Shown: one piece after another, positions 9,145 through 17,940 of the stretch
Layout of the letters: each line of letters opens with the position of its first letter
Position numbering within the stretch: position 1 is the first letter of the stretch
Source: Lachnospiraceae bacterium
GTDB lineage: Bacteria; Bacillota; Clostridia; Lachnospirales; Lachnospiraceae
Direction: 5' to 3'
Length of the DNA: 64,000 nt
Assembly: GCA_017445585.1 (NCBI GenBank)
Contig: JAFSTX010000028.1
Location: forward strand, 1-64,000
The notes under the pieces: generated by a model
The model's database searches: none
What the model was told of the DNA's origin: nothing
Seen by the model: the letters and a program-made list of their open reading frames with translations, nothing else
Program-made: the position numbers and the translations under genes

Positions 9145-10026
9145 ATGCTGAAAAAAACAATGCATTCGGAGTGGTTTCGAATACTAACTCTGCTGGCGGG
9201 AACACTGCTGGCAGCTTTTGCTATAAATACCTTTATTACTCCGCAGCATTTGTATTCCGGCGGTTTGCTGGGACTGTGCCAGCTGATCAGAGAGGGACTT
9301 GACGGTATATTCGGCCTGAAGGTGGAAAGCTTTGATATAGCTGCCGTGCTGTTCCAGCTGACGAATATACCCCTTTTTTTCCTTGCCTGGAAGACGATGG
9401 GCAGGACCTTCAGCGCGGGGTTTATCCTCAGTACGGTGGTTTATACAGCGGCTCTTCTGCTGATACCGGTGCCCGAAAAGCCGCTTCTGGAGAACACGCT
9501 TGCGAGCTGTCTGGTAGGCGGAATTCTGAACGGAGCCGGAAATGGCATCGTGCTGGCATGCAGCGGAAGCATAGGCGGCATAGGAGTACTGTGGCTGTAT
9601 TTTTCAAAGAGGTGGGGGTTTTCTGTAGGGCATATACACATGGTCTACAGCGCAGCGCTGTGCGGGACATTCTTTGTGCTCTTTGATCCGGAGACGGCTA
9701 TATATTCAAGTCTTTTTGCGGTAGTGACATCGATGTATATGGACAGGACACACCTTCAGAATATCAGCGTACAGGCGCTCGTTGTGACAAAAGGGGACGT
9801 CGGAGAGATGACGCGCAGCATAATCCGGGATACAAGGCATGACGTGACGTATTGGGAGGGTTTTGGCGCGTATACGGGTGATGGAGTGCATATACTGTGC
9901 GTGTGCCTGACAAAGTATGAGCTCGATCAGCTCAACAGGTGCGTGAGGGCTCAGGATCCGCACGCTTTTATCACGGTACAGGAGGGAGTTCATATAAAAG
10001 GGAACTTCAACAGGCATCTGACGTAA
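9145..10026 (+). CDS. YitT family membrane protein (DUF161/DUF2179)
   Basis: A 293-residue integral membrane protein. Five to six hydrophobic helices occupy about residues 12-195, including the family-typical INTFITPQHLYSGGLLGL segment and the glycine-rich GSIGGIGVLWLYFSKRWG loop. A cytoplasmic DUF2179 domain follows (about 205-290) with QALVVTKGD and the VTYWEGFGAYTGDGVHIL region. YitT proteins are widespread in Firmicutes, often several per genome, and are poorly defined; transport or envelope functions have been suggested. No strong ribosome binding site is visible, but the start at 9145 gives the usual family length. A distant paralogue lies at 17941-18822. Confidence 0.88.
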   Translation: MLKKTMHSEWFRILTLLAGTLLAAFAINTFITPQHLYSGGLLGLCQLIREGLDGIFGLKVESFDIAAVLFQLTNIPLFFLAWKTMGRTFSAGFILSTVVYTAALLLIPVPEKPLLENTLASCLVGGILNGAGNGIVLACSGSIGGIGVLWLYFSKRWGFSVGHIHMVYSAALCGTFFVLFDPETAIYSSLFAVVTSMYMDRTHLQNISVQALVVTKGDVGEMTRSIIRDTRHDVTYWEGFGAYTGDGVHILCVCLTKYELDQLNRCVRAQDPHAFITVQEGVHIKGNFNRHLT

Positions 10027-10069
10027 GATGCGAAATGCTTTTTTAATGTTTAAAAAGCGCAAATATAAA

Positions 10070-10098
10070 ACAGCCCCCGCTTTGCTGCGGGGGCTGTT
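10070..10098. terminator. Bidirectional rho-independent terminator
   Basis: ACAGCCCCCGC / GCGGGGGCTGT pair around a 6-base loop. On the minus strand the stem is followed by TTTTATATTT, so it best serves the L,D-transpeptidase gene. It may also end the convergent YitT transcript. Confidence 0.75.
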
Positions 10099-10156
10099 GC
10101 ATATTTGGAACGAGTGCATTTTTAGGCCGTAGGACACGCCAGAGGAATCCGGCCGC

Positions 10157-10227
10157 GTTTTGTCAGAAGCTTCGTCGATGTTTTGTCATAGGCTTCCGCC
10201 CACGTTTTGTCAGAAGCTACCGCCCAT
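10157..10227. repeat. Three degenerate 23-24 base tandem repeats covering the ldt stop codon
   Basis: Units start at 10157, 10180 and 10204, each beginning GTTTTGTCA on the plus strand. Read on the minus strand the first unit encodes the natural C-terminus NMGGSF-stop. The next repeats as NVGGSL-stop after Gln, and the third has drifted to NIDEAS. The tandem duplication therefore copied the last five codons plus stop. Confidence 0.7.
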
Positions 10228-10998
10228 ATTATCGAGAGTATCGATCACGATCCTGCAGTCGGGATCGACATGCTGGAGGATAAAGAGCATGGCGTACTCG
10301 GGTACGGAGACACAGCCGCCGGTATAGGGCTTCAGTTTGCCGATGCAGTGAAGGAAGATGGCGTCTCCCCTGCCTTCGACGCCTTCGGTATTGAAACCGA
10401 TATTGAGACAGTACTGGTATTCGTACTCATAATCGATAAGATGCTCGCTGTGCTCGGTGTCGAGCTGCGGATACTCTGAGAGCGAGACCATTTCATTGGG
10501 GTGATAGGTGTAGTCGCCTGACCAGTATTTGTCGTCGTCCACCTGTACGTAGGGCATCTTGCAGCCGGGATCGGGAGCGATGCCGAAGGCCTGGGTAAAG
10601 CGGTATACGCCCATGGGTGTCTTCCCGGTGCCGGCCTTGCGCTCGGCGTCAGGGATCACACCTGTCCTGCCGACATATCCGGGAGTGGACATTATCTGCT
10701 TCCATGAGCCGTCCTCGGCGCGCTCATGCATGGTGACGGAGGCTGTGGTCAGCTCTTCGCCCATTGCGGCCACGACGACCAGTTGTTTTACGGATTCATC
10801 CTGCGCAGCGGGAAGCGCGGCGACCCAGTCGGGGGATGCGGTTTCGACCTGGATGGGAGAGTGAAGCTCGGTCGTGACCTTGGCTGTCAGGGGATCGTCG
10901 GAAGCTGCTGCGCTGCCGGAGGCGTTTTCGGCGCCGGAGCAGCCTGAGAGGCAAAGCATCATGGCCACTGCGATCGATAAACAGAGCAATTTTTTCAT
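10210..10998 (-). CDS. L,D-transpeptidase (YkuD-type) lipoprotein
   Basis: The start at 10998 is chosen because GGAG sits 6 bases upstream and a lipoprotein signal begins there (MKKLLCLSIAVAMMLCLSGC, lipid-modified Cys20). The 262-residue product has a low-complexity Ala/Ser linker and then a YkuD catalytic domain (about 85-255). The domain includes GYVGRTGVIPDAERKAGTGKTPMG, typical of the substrate groove, and the active-site region FLHCIGK...TGGCVSVPE with the nucleophilic cysteine. The family forms 3-3 peptidoglycan cross-links or attaches proteins to peptidoglycan. The alternative start at 11097 would put 33 residues before the signal peptide and is rejected. It is transcribed alone towards the terminator at 10070-10098. 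Confidence 0.9.
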   Translation of the reverse strand: MKKLLCLSIAVAMMLCLSGCSGAENASGSAAASDDPLTAKVTTELHSPIQVETASPDWVAALPAAQDESVKQLVVVAAMGEELTTASVTMHERAEDGSWKQIMSTPGYVGRTGVIPDAERKAGTGKTPMGVYRFTQAFGIAPDPGCKMPYVQVDDDKYWSGDYTYHPNEMVSLSEYPQLDTEHSEHLIDYEYEYQYCLNIGFNTEGVEGRGDAIFLHCIGKLKPYTGGCVSVPEYAMLFILQHVDPDCRIVIDTLDNMGGSF

Positions 10999-11109
10999 GT
11001 AGATCTCCATTCCGCTGTCTTTGCGGCCAGCGCAGAAAGCAGCCTGCCGGACAGCAGCTTTATTTGTCTGCCTTATTATAACTGAACAGAGTCGCACCGG
11101 ACAAGAGGT

Positions 11110-11844
11110 TTATTGATCCAGAAGTCCTTTTACCACTTTGGGAAAGTCTCTGTAGTCGTCGATGGTGAGATAAGGGAAGTCCGAGAGATAGACCGCCTCG
11201 TCGTTTCCGCCGAGCCCGTAGTCATCGCCGATGTATACCGCTTGGTCGTGGGTCAGCCCGTTCTCGCGGCAGTACAGGTCCAGCGCATAATACTTGTCAT
11301 AGGGCGCCGGAGCCATGTCAAAGGAGGACGATCCGCCGACAAACACCCGGTATTCGGGAAAAGCGGCGCAGACCTCCTTATAAAAGGCGCGGCGTTTTTT
11401 ACGGTCCGGATCAAAGGCCAGCTTGTCCTCCTGAAGCGCCGCGGTACCCAGCAGAGGGAAGGTCAGGCAGCCTGACGGGTGAAACTCTACGTTCTCGCCG
11501 CGGTATTGTGTGTAGCCATAGCGCTCGCGAAGGGCGCTGACGCGGCGGTCGATATCGTCGCGGTCGCATGGAAGCGTGACGTCGCGCCTCATGATCTGGG
11601 TGTTGTTTTCAGCGTCGTATGTCCCGAACTGCATCCCGTAGTTGCCTATGATGTCTATGGGGTATTTCATCTGGTTAAAGATGCGCATCACCTGGCCGGC
11701 TCCGACCATAAGGAGCTTGTAGCGTGCCCCGAGTGCATCGAGCGCGGCGCGGTTCTCCGGTGTGAGCGGCGACTTGTGCTGGGTAAGTGTGCCGTCGAGA
11801 TCCATTGCTACGACGCGGATCTTTTTATAATCAAAATTGTTCAT
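11110..11844 (-). CDS. HAD-superfamily (Cof/phosphomannomutase-like) phosphatase
   Basis: A 244-residue cytoplasmic protein. Motif I is VVAMDLDGTLT (near residues 12-22), motif II corresponds to LLMVGAG, and motif IV to YIGDDYGLGGND near residue 207, so it carries a type II (Cof/MPGP/PMM-like) cap. The cap region EFHPSGCLTFPLLGTAA resembles eukaryote-type phosphomannomutase, although those enzymes are mutases. It lies downstream of glycerol-1-phosphate dehydrogenase on the same strand (57-base gap), so a sugar- or polyol-phosphate phosphatase in that pathway is plausible. Substrate not determined. Confidence 0.8.
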   Translation of the reverse strand: MNNFDYKKIRVVAMDLDGTLTQHKSPLTPENRAALDALGARYKLLMVGAGQVMRIFNQMKYPIDIIGNYGMQFGTYDAENNTQIMRRDVTLPCDRDDIDRRVSALRERYGYTQYRGENVEFHPSGCLTFPLLGTAALQEDKLAFDPDRKKRRAFYKEVCAAFPEYRVFVGGSSSFDMAPAPYDKYYALDLYCRENGLTHDQAVYIGDDYGLGGNDEAVYLSDFPYLTIDDYRDFPKVVKGLLDQ

Positions 11845-11901
11845 ATGCTGCCTCCGTGGGGGCGGCGCCTGACGCGGCGCAGCCCGACCGTTTGTTTTTG
11901 C

Positions 11902-13164
11902 TCAAAGCTCGCCGTCGTACAGGTCATAGTTGACCCAGAGCACAGTGTAGCGGTCCTTAAGATCCTTTGCCCATTTTACCGCGTCGCGTATGCGGTCTTC
12001 GCCGTACATGTCATAGAATTCCTTTATATCGTAGTCCGCAGCGGCCAGGATTTCCTTTATCCTTTCGGCGGAAGGTACCTCGGATAGGATGGCCCGGATA
12101 TCGTCTTCACGCGAAAGGTATGTCTGCGTGCGGTCCGCGGCGTAGTTGCCGACCTTGTCCTGAAGCTCTCTGCAGCCGCGGGCTGAGCTGCCGTAGACGC
12201 GGAGAAGCCCGGCGTCCAACTCACTGTCCGGGAGCCTGAAGCGCCTCTCGGGGAACGGCGCAGCGAGCAGCTTTTCGCGGATCGCGGCGGTGATGACAGT
12301 AGAGTAGCCCACGTCGATGCCATGGGGGAAATAGGGCCTGCCTTCCAGTATTCCTGTTATCTCAAAGAAGTGGGAGAGGTGATGCTCGGAACCCGAAGCC
12401 GGGCGGGAGGAGCCGGCAAAGCTCATCGCGATGCCTACGATAACTATTGCCTCCATAAGCGCGCCTACGGCCTCCGGATCGCGCTTCATCAGCGCATCCG
12501 CAAGAGACATGGTGCGCTCCAGCTGATCCATGATCAGGTCGTATATCCACTGGCAGAAATACTCGCCGTTCACGCAGCTGCTGAGCTTCCAGTCGTTGAG
12601 GGCGGAGAATTTGCCGATTATATCGCCGTAACCGGCTCTTATCATATCTATGGGAGCGGCGGCCAGTACGGCGGGATCAGCCAGGATCGCGCGCGGCAAT
12701 CCGGCCTTGACCGTGACCTTCATTCCGCCCAGTATCATGGCGGCGCCGTCCGAGGCGTATCCGTCCATGCTGGTGGCTGTGGCCACGATCGCGTAGGGGA
12801 TCCTGCGGTCATGCGAGACGTATTTGCAAAGGTCCTGGATCACTCCCGAGCCGATGCCGACGATGGCCGTGGCGTCGCCGAGGGCTTCCTCGACCGCGGC
12901 TATTGCCTTCTCGTCCGGCACGAGGATCTCGCTGCCGGGGAAGATGATGCGCTTTGCGTTCCGCCCCGAGAGAGCACGGATGACTGCCTCGCCGTCCGCT
13001 GCAAAGGTGTTTTCGTCGGCGACGATGAGGATGTTTTTATCATCCGGGAATACGTCCTTCAGACGCTCCTCTGCGCCGCTCTCGATACATACAAGGTCTA
13101 TCGGGCAGTCGTGACGTCTGCCGCACTCACAGTCTTTGCCTTTGAGAAGTTCATTGATATCCAT
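11902..13164 (-). CDS. araM: sn-glycerol-1-phosphate dehydrogenase, AraM/EgsA type
   Basis: A 420-residue iron/zinc-dependent dehydrogenase-fold protein. Visible family marks are the nucleotide-binding AIVGIGSGVIQDLCKY loop, VATATSMDGYASDGAAM, GYGDIIGKFSALNDWKLS, and the metal-site histidines in SGSEHHLSHFFE and YFPHGIDVGYST. AraM reduces DHAP to sn-glycerol-1-phosphate with NAD(P)H; in Bacillus it lies in the arabinose operon. Here it diverges from a DeoR regulator and lies near rhamnose isomerase and rhamnulose-1-phosphate aldolase, which releases DHAP. AAAGGA precedes the start. Product identity is fairly secure; the pathway role is inferred. Confidence 0.85.
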   Translation of the reverse strand: MDINELLKGKDCECGRRHDCPIDLVCIESGAEERLKDVFPDDKNILIVADENTFAADGEAVIRALSGRNAKRIIFPGSEILVPDEKAIAAVEEALGDATAIVGIGSGVIQDLCKYVSHDRRIPYAIVATATSMDGYASDGAAMILGGMKVTVKAGLPRAILADPAVLAAAPIDMIRAGYGDIIGKFSALNDWKLSSCVNGEYFCQWIYDLIMDQLERTMSLADALMKRDPEAVGALMEAIVIVGIAMSFAGSSRPASGSEHHLSHFFEITGILEGRPYFPHGIDVGYSTVITAAIREKLLAAPFPERRFRLPDSELDAGLLRVYGSSARGCRELQDKVGNYAADRTQTYLSREDDIRAILSEVPSAERIKEILAAADYDIKEFYDMYGEDRIRDAVKWAKDLKDRYTVLWVNYDLYDGEL

Positions 13165-13196
13165 GTCGTTTTTCCTTTACTTTTTAATATATGTGT

Positions 13197-13225
13197 ATTA
13201 TATTCGTACCGTAGAAATAATGCAA
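13197..13225 (-). promoter_or_regulatory. Promoter of the araM/HAD operon
   Basis: On the minus strand TTGCAT (13225-13220) and TATAAT (13202-13197) are separated by exactly 17 bases and point at the glycerol-1-phosphate dehydrogenase gene. Confidence 0.65.
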
Positions 13226-13230
13226 TTTTC

Positions 13231-13279
13231 TGTCAATTTCTGACTGTTATTTGACGATTTGACGGAAAAAACATGTCAA
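13231..13279. promoter_or_regulatory. Cluster of TTGAC/GTCAA half-sites, candidate DeoR operator
   Basis: In the divergent spacer four pentamers occur: GTCAA at 13232-13236 and 13275-13279, and TTGAC at 13251-13255 and 13259-13263, giving two inverted pairs. DeoR proteins commonly bind such repeats near their own gene. The cluster lies between the araM promoter and the regulator start and could control both. Confidence 0.5.
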
Positions 13280-13309
13280 ACCAGTCATGAATATTCATTC
13301 GGAGGTGCT

Positions 13310-14056
13310 ATGCTCAACCGTGAAAGACAACAGGATATACTGTCGTTTCTGAGGACACAGGGCGGATTTGTTACTGTAAAAGCTCTCTGTGACAGATTCT
13401 ATGCGAGCGAGTCAAGCATCAGGCGTGACCTGCGCGCGCTGGAGGACGACGGCATGGTCAGGCGCGCGTACGGCGGTGCGGAGGCGACGGGTTTTGGGGG
13501 CGTGAGCGCCTTTGGCAGGAGAGTCAGACAGAATGAGGCGGAAAAGCGTGATATCGCAAAAAAAGCTGCCGCCCTGGTGCATGACGGCGACGTGATATTT
13601 CTGGATCAGTCATCCACCGCGTTTTATCTGGCGGGAGAGCTGAGCAGGCGCAGTCTTACTATTTTCACAAACAGTCTGGAGATCCTGATGCTGCTCTCTG
13701 ACTCGTCGGTGAGAGTCTTTTCCAGCGGAGGGTATCTGAGCGAGAGAAACCGCGCGTGTCTGGTAGGGGGCGACGCTTGCGCTTCATTCCGCGGAGTACG
13801 CGCCACGGCGGCGTTTTTTTCGACCGGAGCGCTCTCGGACGATGGCTTTATACTGGATTACGACCGCGAGGAGGTGCTGGTGAGGGAAGCTATGCTTTCG
13901 AGCGCGGCACGCCGGGTCTTTCTCTGCGACAGCAGCAAGTTCGGGGGATCGGCGCCCTACGTGCAGTGCGCTCTTTCATCGGTGGAGTACATGATCTCCG
14001 AAGGGAAGAGTGCACAGCGCTTTAAGGAAGTGTGCGGCGGCGCGGTGCTGGTATAG
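13310..14056 (+). CDS. DeoR-family transcriptional regulator
   Basis: The start at 13310 is preceded by GGAGGT; the longer frame from 13259 adds an unlikely 17-residue tail. The 248-residue product begins with a DeoR-type winged helix (MLNRERQQDILSFLRTQGGF, then SESSIRRDLRALEDDGMVRRAYGG) and continues with the sugar-phosphate-binding DeoRC domain (KKAAALVHDGDVIFLDQSST, TNSLEIL, LCDSSKFG). Such regulators usually respond to phosphorylated sugars. It diverges from araM/HAD and is followed by rhaA after 147 bases, so rhamnose-pathway control is likely but not shown. Confidence 0.88.
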   Translation: MLNRERQQDILSFLRTQGGFVTVKALCDRFYASESSIRRDLRALEDDGMVRRAYGGAEATGFGGVSAFGRRVRQNEAEKRDIAKKAAALVHDGDVIFLDQSSTAFYLAGELSRRSLTIFTNSLEILMLLSDSSVRVFSSGGYLSERNRACLVGGDACASFRGVRATAAFFSTGALSDDGFILDYDREEVLVREAMLSSAARRVFLCDSSKFGGSAPYVQCALSSVEYMISEGKSAQRFKEVCGGAVLV

Positions 14057-14126
14057 AGCACGATGTTCCATGCGGAAAATGCATTGGGCAGGTTGAAAAA
14101 AGGGTCGCGACAAGCGGTGTTGATGC

Positions 14127-14154
14127 TTGATATATGAGTTAAAAAGTGTATAAT
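14127..14154 (+). promoter_or_regulatory. Promoter of rhaAD
   Basis: TTGATA (14127-14132) and TATAAT (14149-14154) with a 16-base spacer lie about 50 bases before rhaA, which has an excellent AAGGAGGT ribosome binding site at 14193-14200. Confidence 0.7.
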
Positions 14155-14203
14155 ATCCGTGAGATTGATAATTATTTCACATTTATGCTGATAAGGAGGT
14201 TTT

Positions 14204-15460
14204 ATGAGCTATTCTGACGCCAAAGAAAAGTACGCGAAGATCGGGATCGATACCGACGCCGCAATGAAAAAACTCAGGGATGTTCCCGTGAGTCTGCACT
14301 GCTGGCAGGGTGACGACGTGAAGGGCTTTGACACAGACCCTTCCAAGCCGCTTACCGGAGGTATCCAGACCACAGGCAACTATCCGGGCCGCGCCCGCAC
14401 GTATCAGGAGCTGATGAGCGATATCGACAAAGCGCTTTCTCTCATCCCCGGCAGACCCAAGATGAATCTTCACGCCAGCTACGCTATTTTCGAGGACGGC
14501 GACTGGGCCGACAGAGACAAACTGGAGCCCAGGCACTTTAAAAAATGGGTCGACTTCTGCAAGGAGAGAGGACTTGGCTGCGATTTCAATCCGACTTTCT
14601 TTTCTCATCCCAAGTGCGATCCGCTGACGCTTTCAAGCCCCAATGAGGAGACCAGGCGCTTCTGGATCGACCATGGCAAGGCTTCCATCCGCATCTCCAA
14701 ATATCTGGCCGAGGAGCTGGGCGAGGAGTGCATCATGAATATCTGGACCGGCGACGGCCTCAAGGATATCCCCGCCGACCGCCTTGGCCCGCGCGAGAGG
14801 TACCGTGATTCGATCGATGAGATCCTCAGCGAGCCGTTTGATTTTGCAAAGGTCAAGCCTTGCATTGAGAGCAAGGTCTTTGGTATAGGCGTGGAGTCCT
14901 ACACGGTAGGTTCCGCCGAGTTTGCGCTCAGCTACGCCGCCATGAACAAAGACAAATGCATCCCGCTCATGGATAACGGTCACTATCATCCCACCGAGGT
15001 GGTTTACGACAAGATCCCTGCGCTGCTGGCTTTCTTCCCGGAGATCGCGCTTCACGTGACCAGACCTATCCGCTGGGACAGCGACCACGTGGTGCTCTTT
15101 GATGATGAGACCCGCGAGATCGCCAGAGAGATCGTCCGCTGCGGCGGCCTGGAAGGCAGGGTGCATATCGCTCTCGATTATTTTGACGCCTCGATCAACC
15201 GTATCAGCGCGTGGGTGACCGGATACCGCAATACCCAGAAGGCGCTGCTCTACGCGCTGCTCCAGCCCAATGACAGGCTTAAGGAACTTCAGGATACCGG
15301 AAACTTTACTGAGCTCATGGTAGCTCAGGAAGAGCTCAAGACCATGCCCTTCGGAGAGGTATGGGACGAGTACTGCCGCCTCTGCGGCAAGCCCGCCGAC
15401 GGCGAATGGTTCTCCGAGATCGAAAAATATGAAAAGGAAGTTTTGGAGGCACGTGTATGA
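14204..15460 (+). CDS. rhaA: L-rhamnose isomerase
   Basis: A 418-residue cytoplasmic metal-dependent isomerase, full length for the family (about 415-420). It converts L-rhamnose to L-rhamnulose. Recognisable segments are VSLHCWQGDDVKGFD, GGIQTTGNYPGRAR, KMNLHASYA, CDFNPTFFSHP, GVESYTVGSAEF, MDNGHYHPTE and ALDYFDASINR, which include the conserved metal-binding Glu, Asp and His residues of RhaA. The gene overlaps rhaD by four bases (ATGA), implying translational coupling. Rhamnulokinase (rhaB), the intervening step, is not in this window. Confidence 0.95.
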   Translation: MSYSDAKEKYAKIGIDTDAAMKKLRDVPVSLHCWQGDDVKGFDTDPSKPLTGGIQTTGNYPGRARTYQELMSDIDKALSLIPGRPKMNLHASYAIFEDGDWADRDKLEPRHFKKWVDFCKERGLGCDFNPTFFSHPKCDPLTLSSPNEETRRFWIDHGKASIRISKYLAEELGEECIMNIWTGDGLKDIPADRLGPRERYRDSIDEILSEPFDFAKVKPCIESKVFGIGVESYTVGSAEFALSYAAMNKDKCIPLMDNGHYHPTEVVYDKIPALLAFFPEIALHVTRPIRWDSDHVVLFDDETREIAREIVRCGGLEGRVHIALDYFDASINRISAWVTGYRNTQKALLYALLQPNDRLKELQDTGNFTELMVAQEELKTMPFGEVWDEYCRLCGKPADGEWFSEIEKYEKEVLEARV

Positions 15461-16269
15461 GACCTATGCTTTCGGCACCGTTTCTGGTGGAAATGATAAG
15501 GATCGCTACAAATATGTACGATCACGGCTGGGATGAGAGGAACGGCGGTAATATCTCTCTGATGCTTGATGAGGACGAGGTACGCAATTATCTCGATCTT
15601 ACCGCTGTTACGAGACGCATCAGCACCGGCTTTGAGACGCCCGAGCTGGACGGAAAGTATTTTCTCGTCACCGGCACCGGCAAGTATTTTAAAAACATGC
15701 AGTATGATCCCGCGGGCAACCTCGGTATCGTACGTATAGTTGACAGAGGACGTGCGGCGGAGCTGCTTTGGGGCCTGTCAGACGGCGGCAGCTTTACGTC
15801 GGAGTTCCCTACCCATATGATGAGCCATGCGGCAAGGCTTTCCGTGGATCCGGAAAACCGCGTCGTCATGCACTGCCATCCCCAGAATCTCCTGAGCATG
15901 ACCTACGTTCACGATCTGGACGAGCGCGAGTTTACGCGTACGCTCTGGCGCATGAGCACCGAGTGTATCGTCGTATTCCCGGAGGGAGTAAACGTCCTGC
16001 CGTGGATGGTCTGTGGTACAAACGAGATCGGTATAGCGACTGCAGAGAAGATGAAGACCGCGAGGCTCGTGGTCTGGGCGGCTCACGGTATCTATGGCTC
16101 GGGAAAGAATCTGGACGAGACCTTCGGACTGATCGAGACAGCAGAGAAGGGAGCGCTGATCTATATGAAGATAGCGCACCTGCCTGTGCTCAATACGATC
16201 ACCGACGAGAACCTGCATCAGCTCGAGAAACGCTTTAACGTAAAAGCACGCGAGGGCTATCTGGACTAA
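15457..16269 (+). CDS. rhaD: Rhamnulose-1-phosphate aldolase
   Basis: A 270-residue class II aldolase that cleaves L-rhamnulose 1-phosphate into DHAP and L-lactaldehyde. Visible marks are WDERNGGNIS (phosphate loop), the zinc-binding MHCHPQN pair, an acidic STECIVVFPEG segment and the third-histidine loop VVWAAHGIYGSG. Length matches E. coli RhaD (about 274). The start overlaps the rhaA stop. The products connect to two other genes here: FucO-type reductase (21514) for lactaldehyde and AraM (11902) for DHAP. Confidence 0.95.
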   Translation: MRPMLSAPFLVEMIRIATNMYDHGWDERNGGNISLMLDEDEVRNYLDLTAVTRRISTGFETPELDGKYFLVTGTGKYFKNMQYDPAGNLGIVRIVDRGRAAELLWGLSDGGSFTSEFPTHMMSHAARLSVDPENRVVMHCHPQNLLSMTYVHDLDEREFTRTLWRMSTECIVVFPEGVNVLPWMVCGTNEIGIATAEKMKTARLVVWAAHGIYGSGKNLDETFGLIETAEKGALIYMKIAHLPVLNTITDENLHQLEKRFNVKAREGYLD

Positions 16270-16294
16270 GAGAGCGCATTCTGAGATAATGAAG

Positions 16295-16333
16295 CACGGG
16301 CGCGGCGTTATGCCGTCGCCCGTGTTTCATTTG
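16295..16333 (+). terminator. Rho-independent terminator after rhaAD
   Basis: CACGGGCGCGGCG pairs with CGTCGCCCGTG across a short loop, followed by TTTCATTTGGTTATTT, 25 bases past the rhaD stop. The minus-strand gene ends at 16456, so this region is convergent. Confidence 0.75.
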
Positions 16334-16455
16334 GTTATTTGATCTGTCGCTCTGTGCGGGTTGTCTGCCGTACTTGCTTTGAAGTGTCAGAATCCGTCGA
16401 CTCGCCGACTCGTATACGGTATCCGCTGCTTCGCCGCATGCGCTTTACGCGCCCG

Positions 16456-17856
16456 TCATACTGAGAAGATTGTTTTTTCGAGGCTGTTTTCGGAGTCCCC
16501 GGCGGCTTTTTTCGCATCACATCCCAAGCCATCCCCTGAAGCGGTTATTTTTTCCGGCGCAAAGGTTATATATCCGTCTTCCCAGCGGATCGTCAGACAG
16601 TCCCCGCTTCGCTCTGCGGTAAAGGGCCCCTTGCCTTCTGCAAGAGTCAGACCGGAAGTGTCATTCCCACGCAGAGTATCTATGATGGGGATGTTCTCAT
16701 ATGTGGCATCCCAGGTCTCGCAGGGTGTATCCAGATAGTGCTCGGGGACGTTCTCATCGAAACGGTACAGGCTGCGGATAAAGATCCTCCCGCCATCGCG
16801 GAAGATATTCGCGGTGTAGTTTCTGCAGTCGTAGTAAACGCTCTGGACTTCGCTGCCGCGGTTCCAGTCGTCGGTGGCGCATATACAGGTGGCCGGAGTC
16901 AGATCGGGATAGAGACGGCGGAAAGCCTCGCCCGTATCGCCCATCGTCAGGAAGACGACGCCGGGAAGGCAGCAGGCCTTTTCCAGCTGCACACGCAGAG
17001 CAGGCAGGAAATCTATGGTGCCGAAGCTGTTTTCCTGGCCGAGCTGCATATATGAGAACCCAAGATCCTCGTTATCAAAGTAGGTCCTGAAGAACCAGTC
17101 CATGATTTTGGGATTTGAACCGGGGCCCCAGACGGGCTCCATGGTATAGCAGCCCTGTGGGACTTCGCCGTCTTTGTATATTTGTGCTCCCGGTCCGTGG
17201 AGATAGCGATCGTTGTCGTAATTGTGGACGGGATCGGGGCCGAGCAGACGGAATACAGGTACGTCAAGCTGCATTTTCCGGCTCTGAGCCGGCGTGAATA
17301 TGTTCTTTTTCGATGGATAATAGGCCTGATTGAAGTATCCGCCGATAAGCGTGTAGGCGTCGGTATTCATCTGGTCGCGGCAGATGGCGAGCGCAGAGAC
17401 ATGATACTTCTCCAGCAGATAGGAGGCAGTGACGGTATCCAGAAGCCAGCTGCCCGCAGTACGGGGATACGCGCCGTACACCTCATGAAATTTATTCATG
17501 CACTCATCGATGATGCGGCAGCGGTCCTCCGGAGTATAGGCCATGGAAAAACCGGGCACCACGTGCCAGTCCCATTCCCAGTCCTTGCGTCCGCGCCAGG
17601 GAAGTCCAACTGCATCCGTAAGCGGCTTTACGATCTCAAGCCACAGCCCGAGTTCGAGCTTTTCACCCGCACCGGAAAACAGCTCCTGATAGCGCGGATC
17701 GATCAGCGCGTCATACTGCAGCAGAAAAGTAGCGGGCAGATCGAACTCCCTGACGAGCTCCAGCTCTCTGCGGGTGGTATTGTACAGTATTTCTTCTGAA
17801 TTCTCTATGCGCGGGTCGCAGTGCCTCACGAAGTTCATGACATTTATAACTTTCAT
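16456..17856 (-). CDS. Uncharacterised polysaccharide-deacetylase/GH57-fold protein
   Basis: A 466-residue protein without a signal peptide. The N-terminal half looks like a NodB/GH57-type beta/alpha barrel: it opens with VINVMNFVRHCDPR, has LELVREFDLPATFLLQYDAL, ELGLWLEIVKPL, PRTAGSWLLDTVTASYL and LGPDPVHNYDNDRY. The C-terminal about 120 residues are beta-rich. The canonical NodB metal triad cannot be placed with confidence. Similar conserved proteins occur in Clostridia near sugar-utilisation genes. It is convergent with rhaAD and may act on a rhamnose-containing oligosaccharide, but that is context only. GAGG precedes the start with an ATC spacer. Confidence 0.55.
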   Translation of the reverse strand: MKVINVMNFVRHCDPRIENSEEILYNTTRRELELVREFDLPATFLLQYDALIDPRYQELFSGAGEKLELGLWLEIVKPLTDAVGLPWRGRKDWEWDWHVVPGFSMAYTPEDRCRIIDECMNKFHEVYGAYPRTAGSWLLDTVTASYLLEKYHVSALAICRDQMNTDAYTLIGGYFNQAYYPSKKNIFTPAQSRKMQLDVPVFRLLGPDPVHNYDNDRYLHGPGAQIYKDGEVPQGCYTMEPVWGPGSNPKIMDWFFRTYFDNEDLGFSYMQLGQENSFGTIDFLPALRVQLEKACCLPGVVFLTMGDTGEAFRRLYPDLTPATCICATDDWNRGSEVQSVYYDCRNYTANIFRDGGRIFIRSLYRFDENVPEHYLDTPCETWDATYENIPIIDTLRGNDTSGLTLAEGKGPFTAERSGDCLTIRWEDGYITFAPEKITASGDGLGCDAKKAAGDSENSLEKTIFSV

Positions 17857-17940
17857 ATGATTCCTCGTTAGATCTGTTTATTTATATTTAATCCGGACTG
17901 CGAATACTGATGCGGTGCTGATTTCGGGATATTGATAAGT

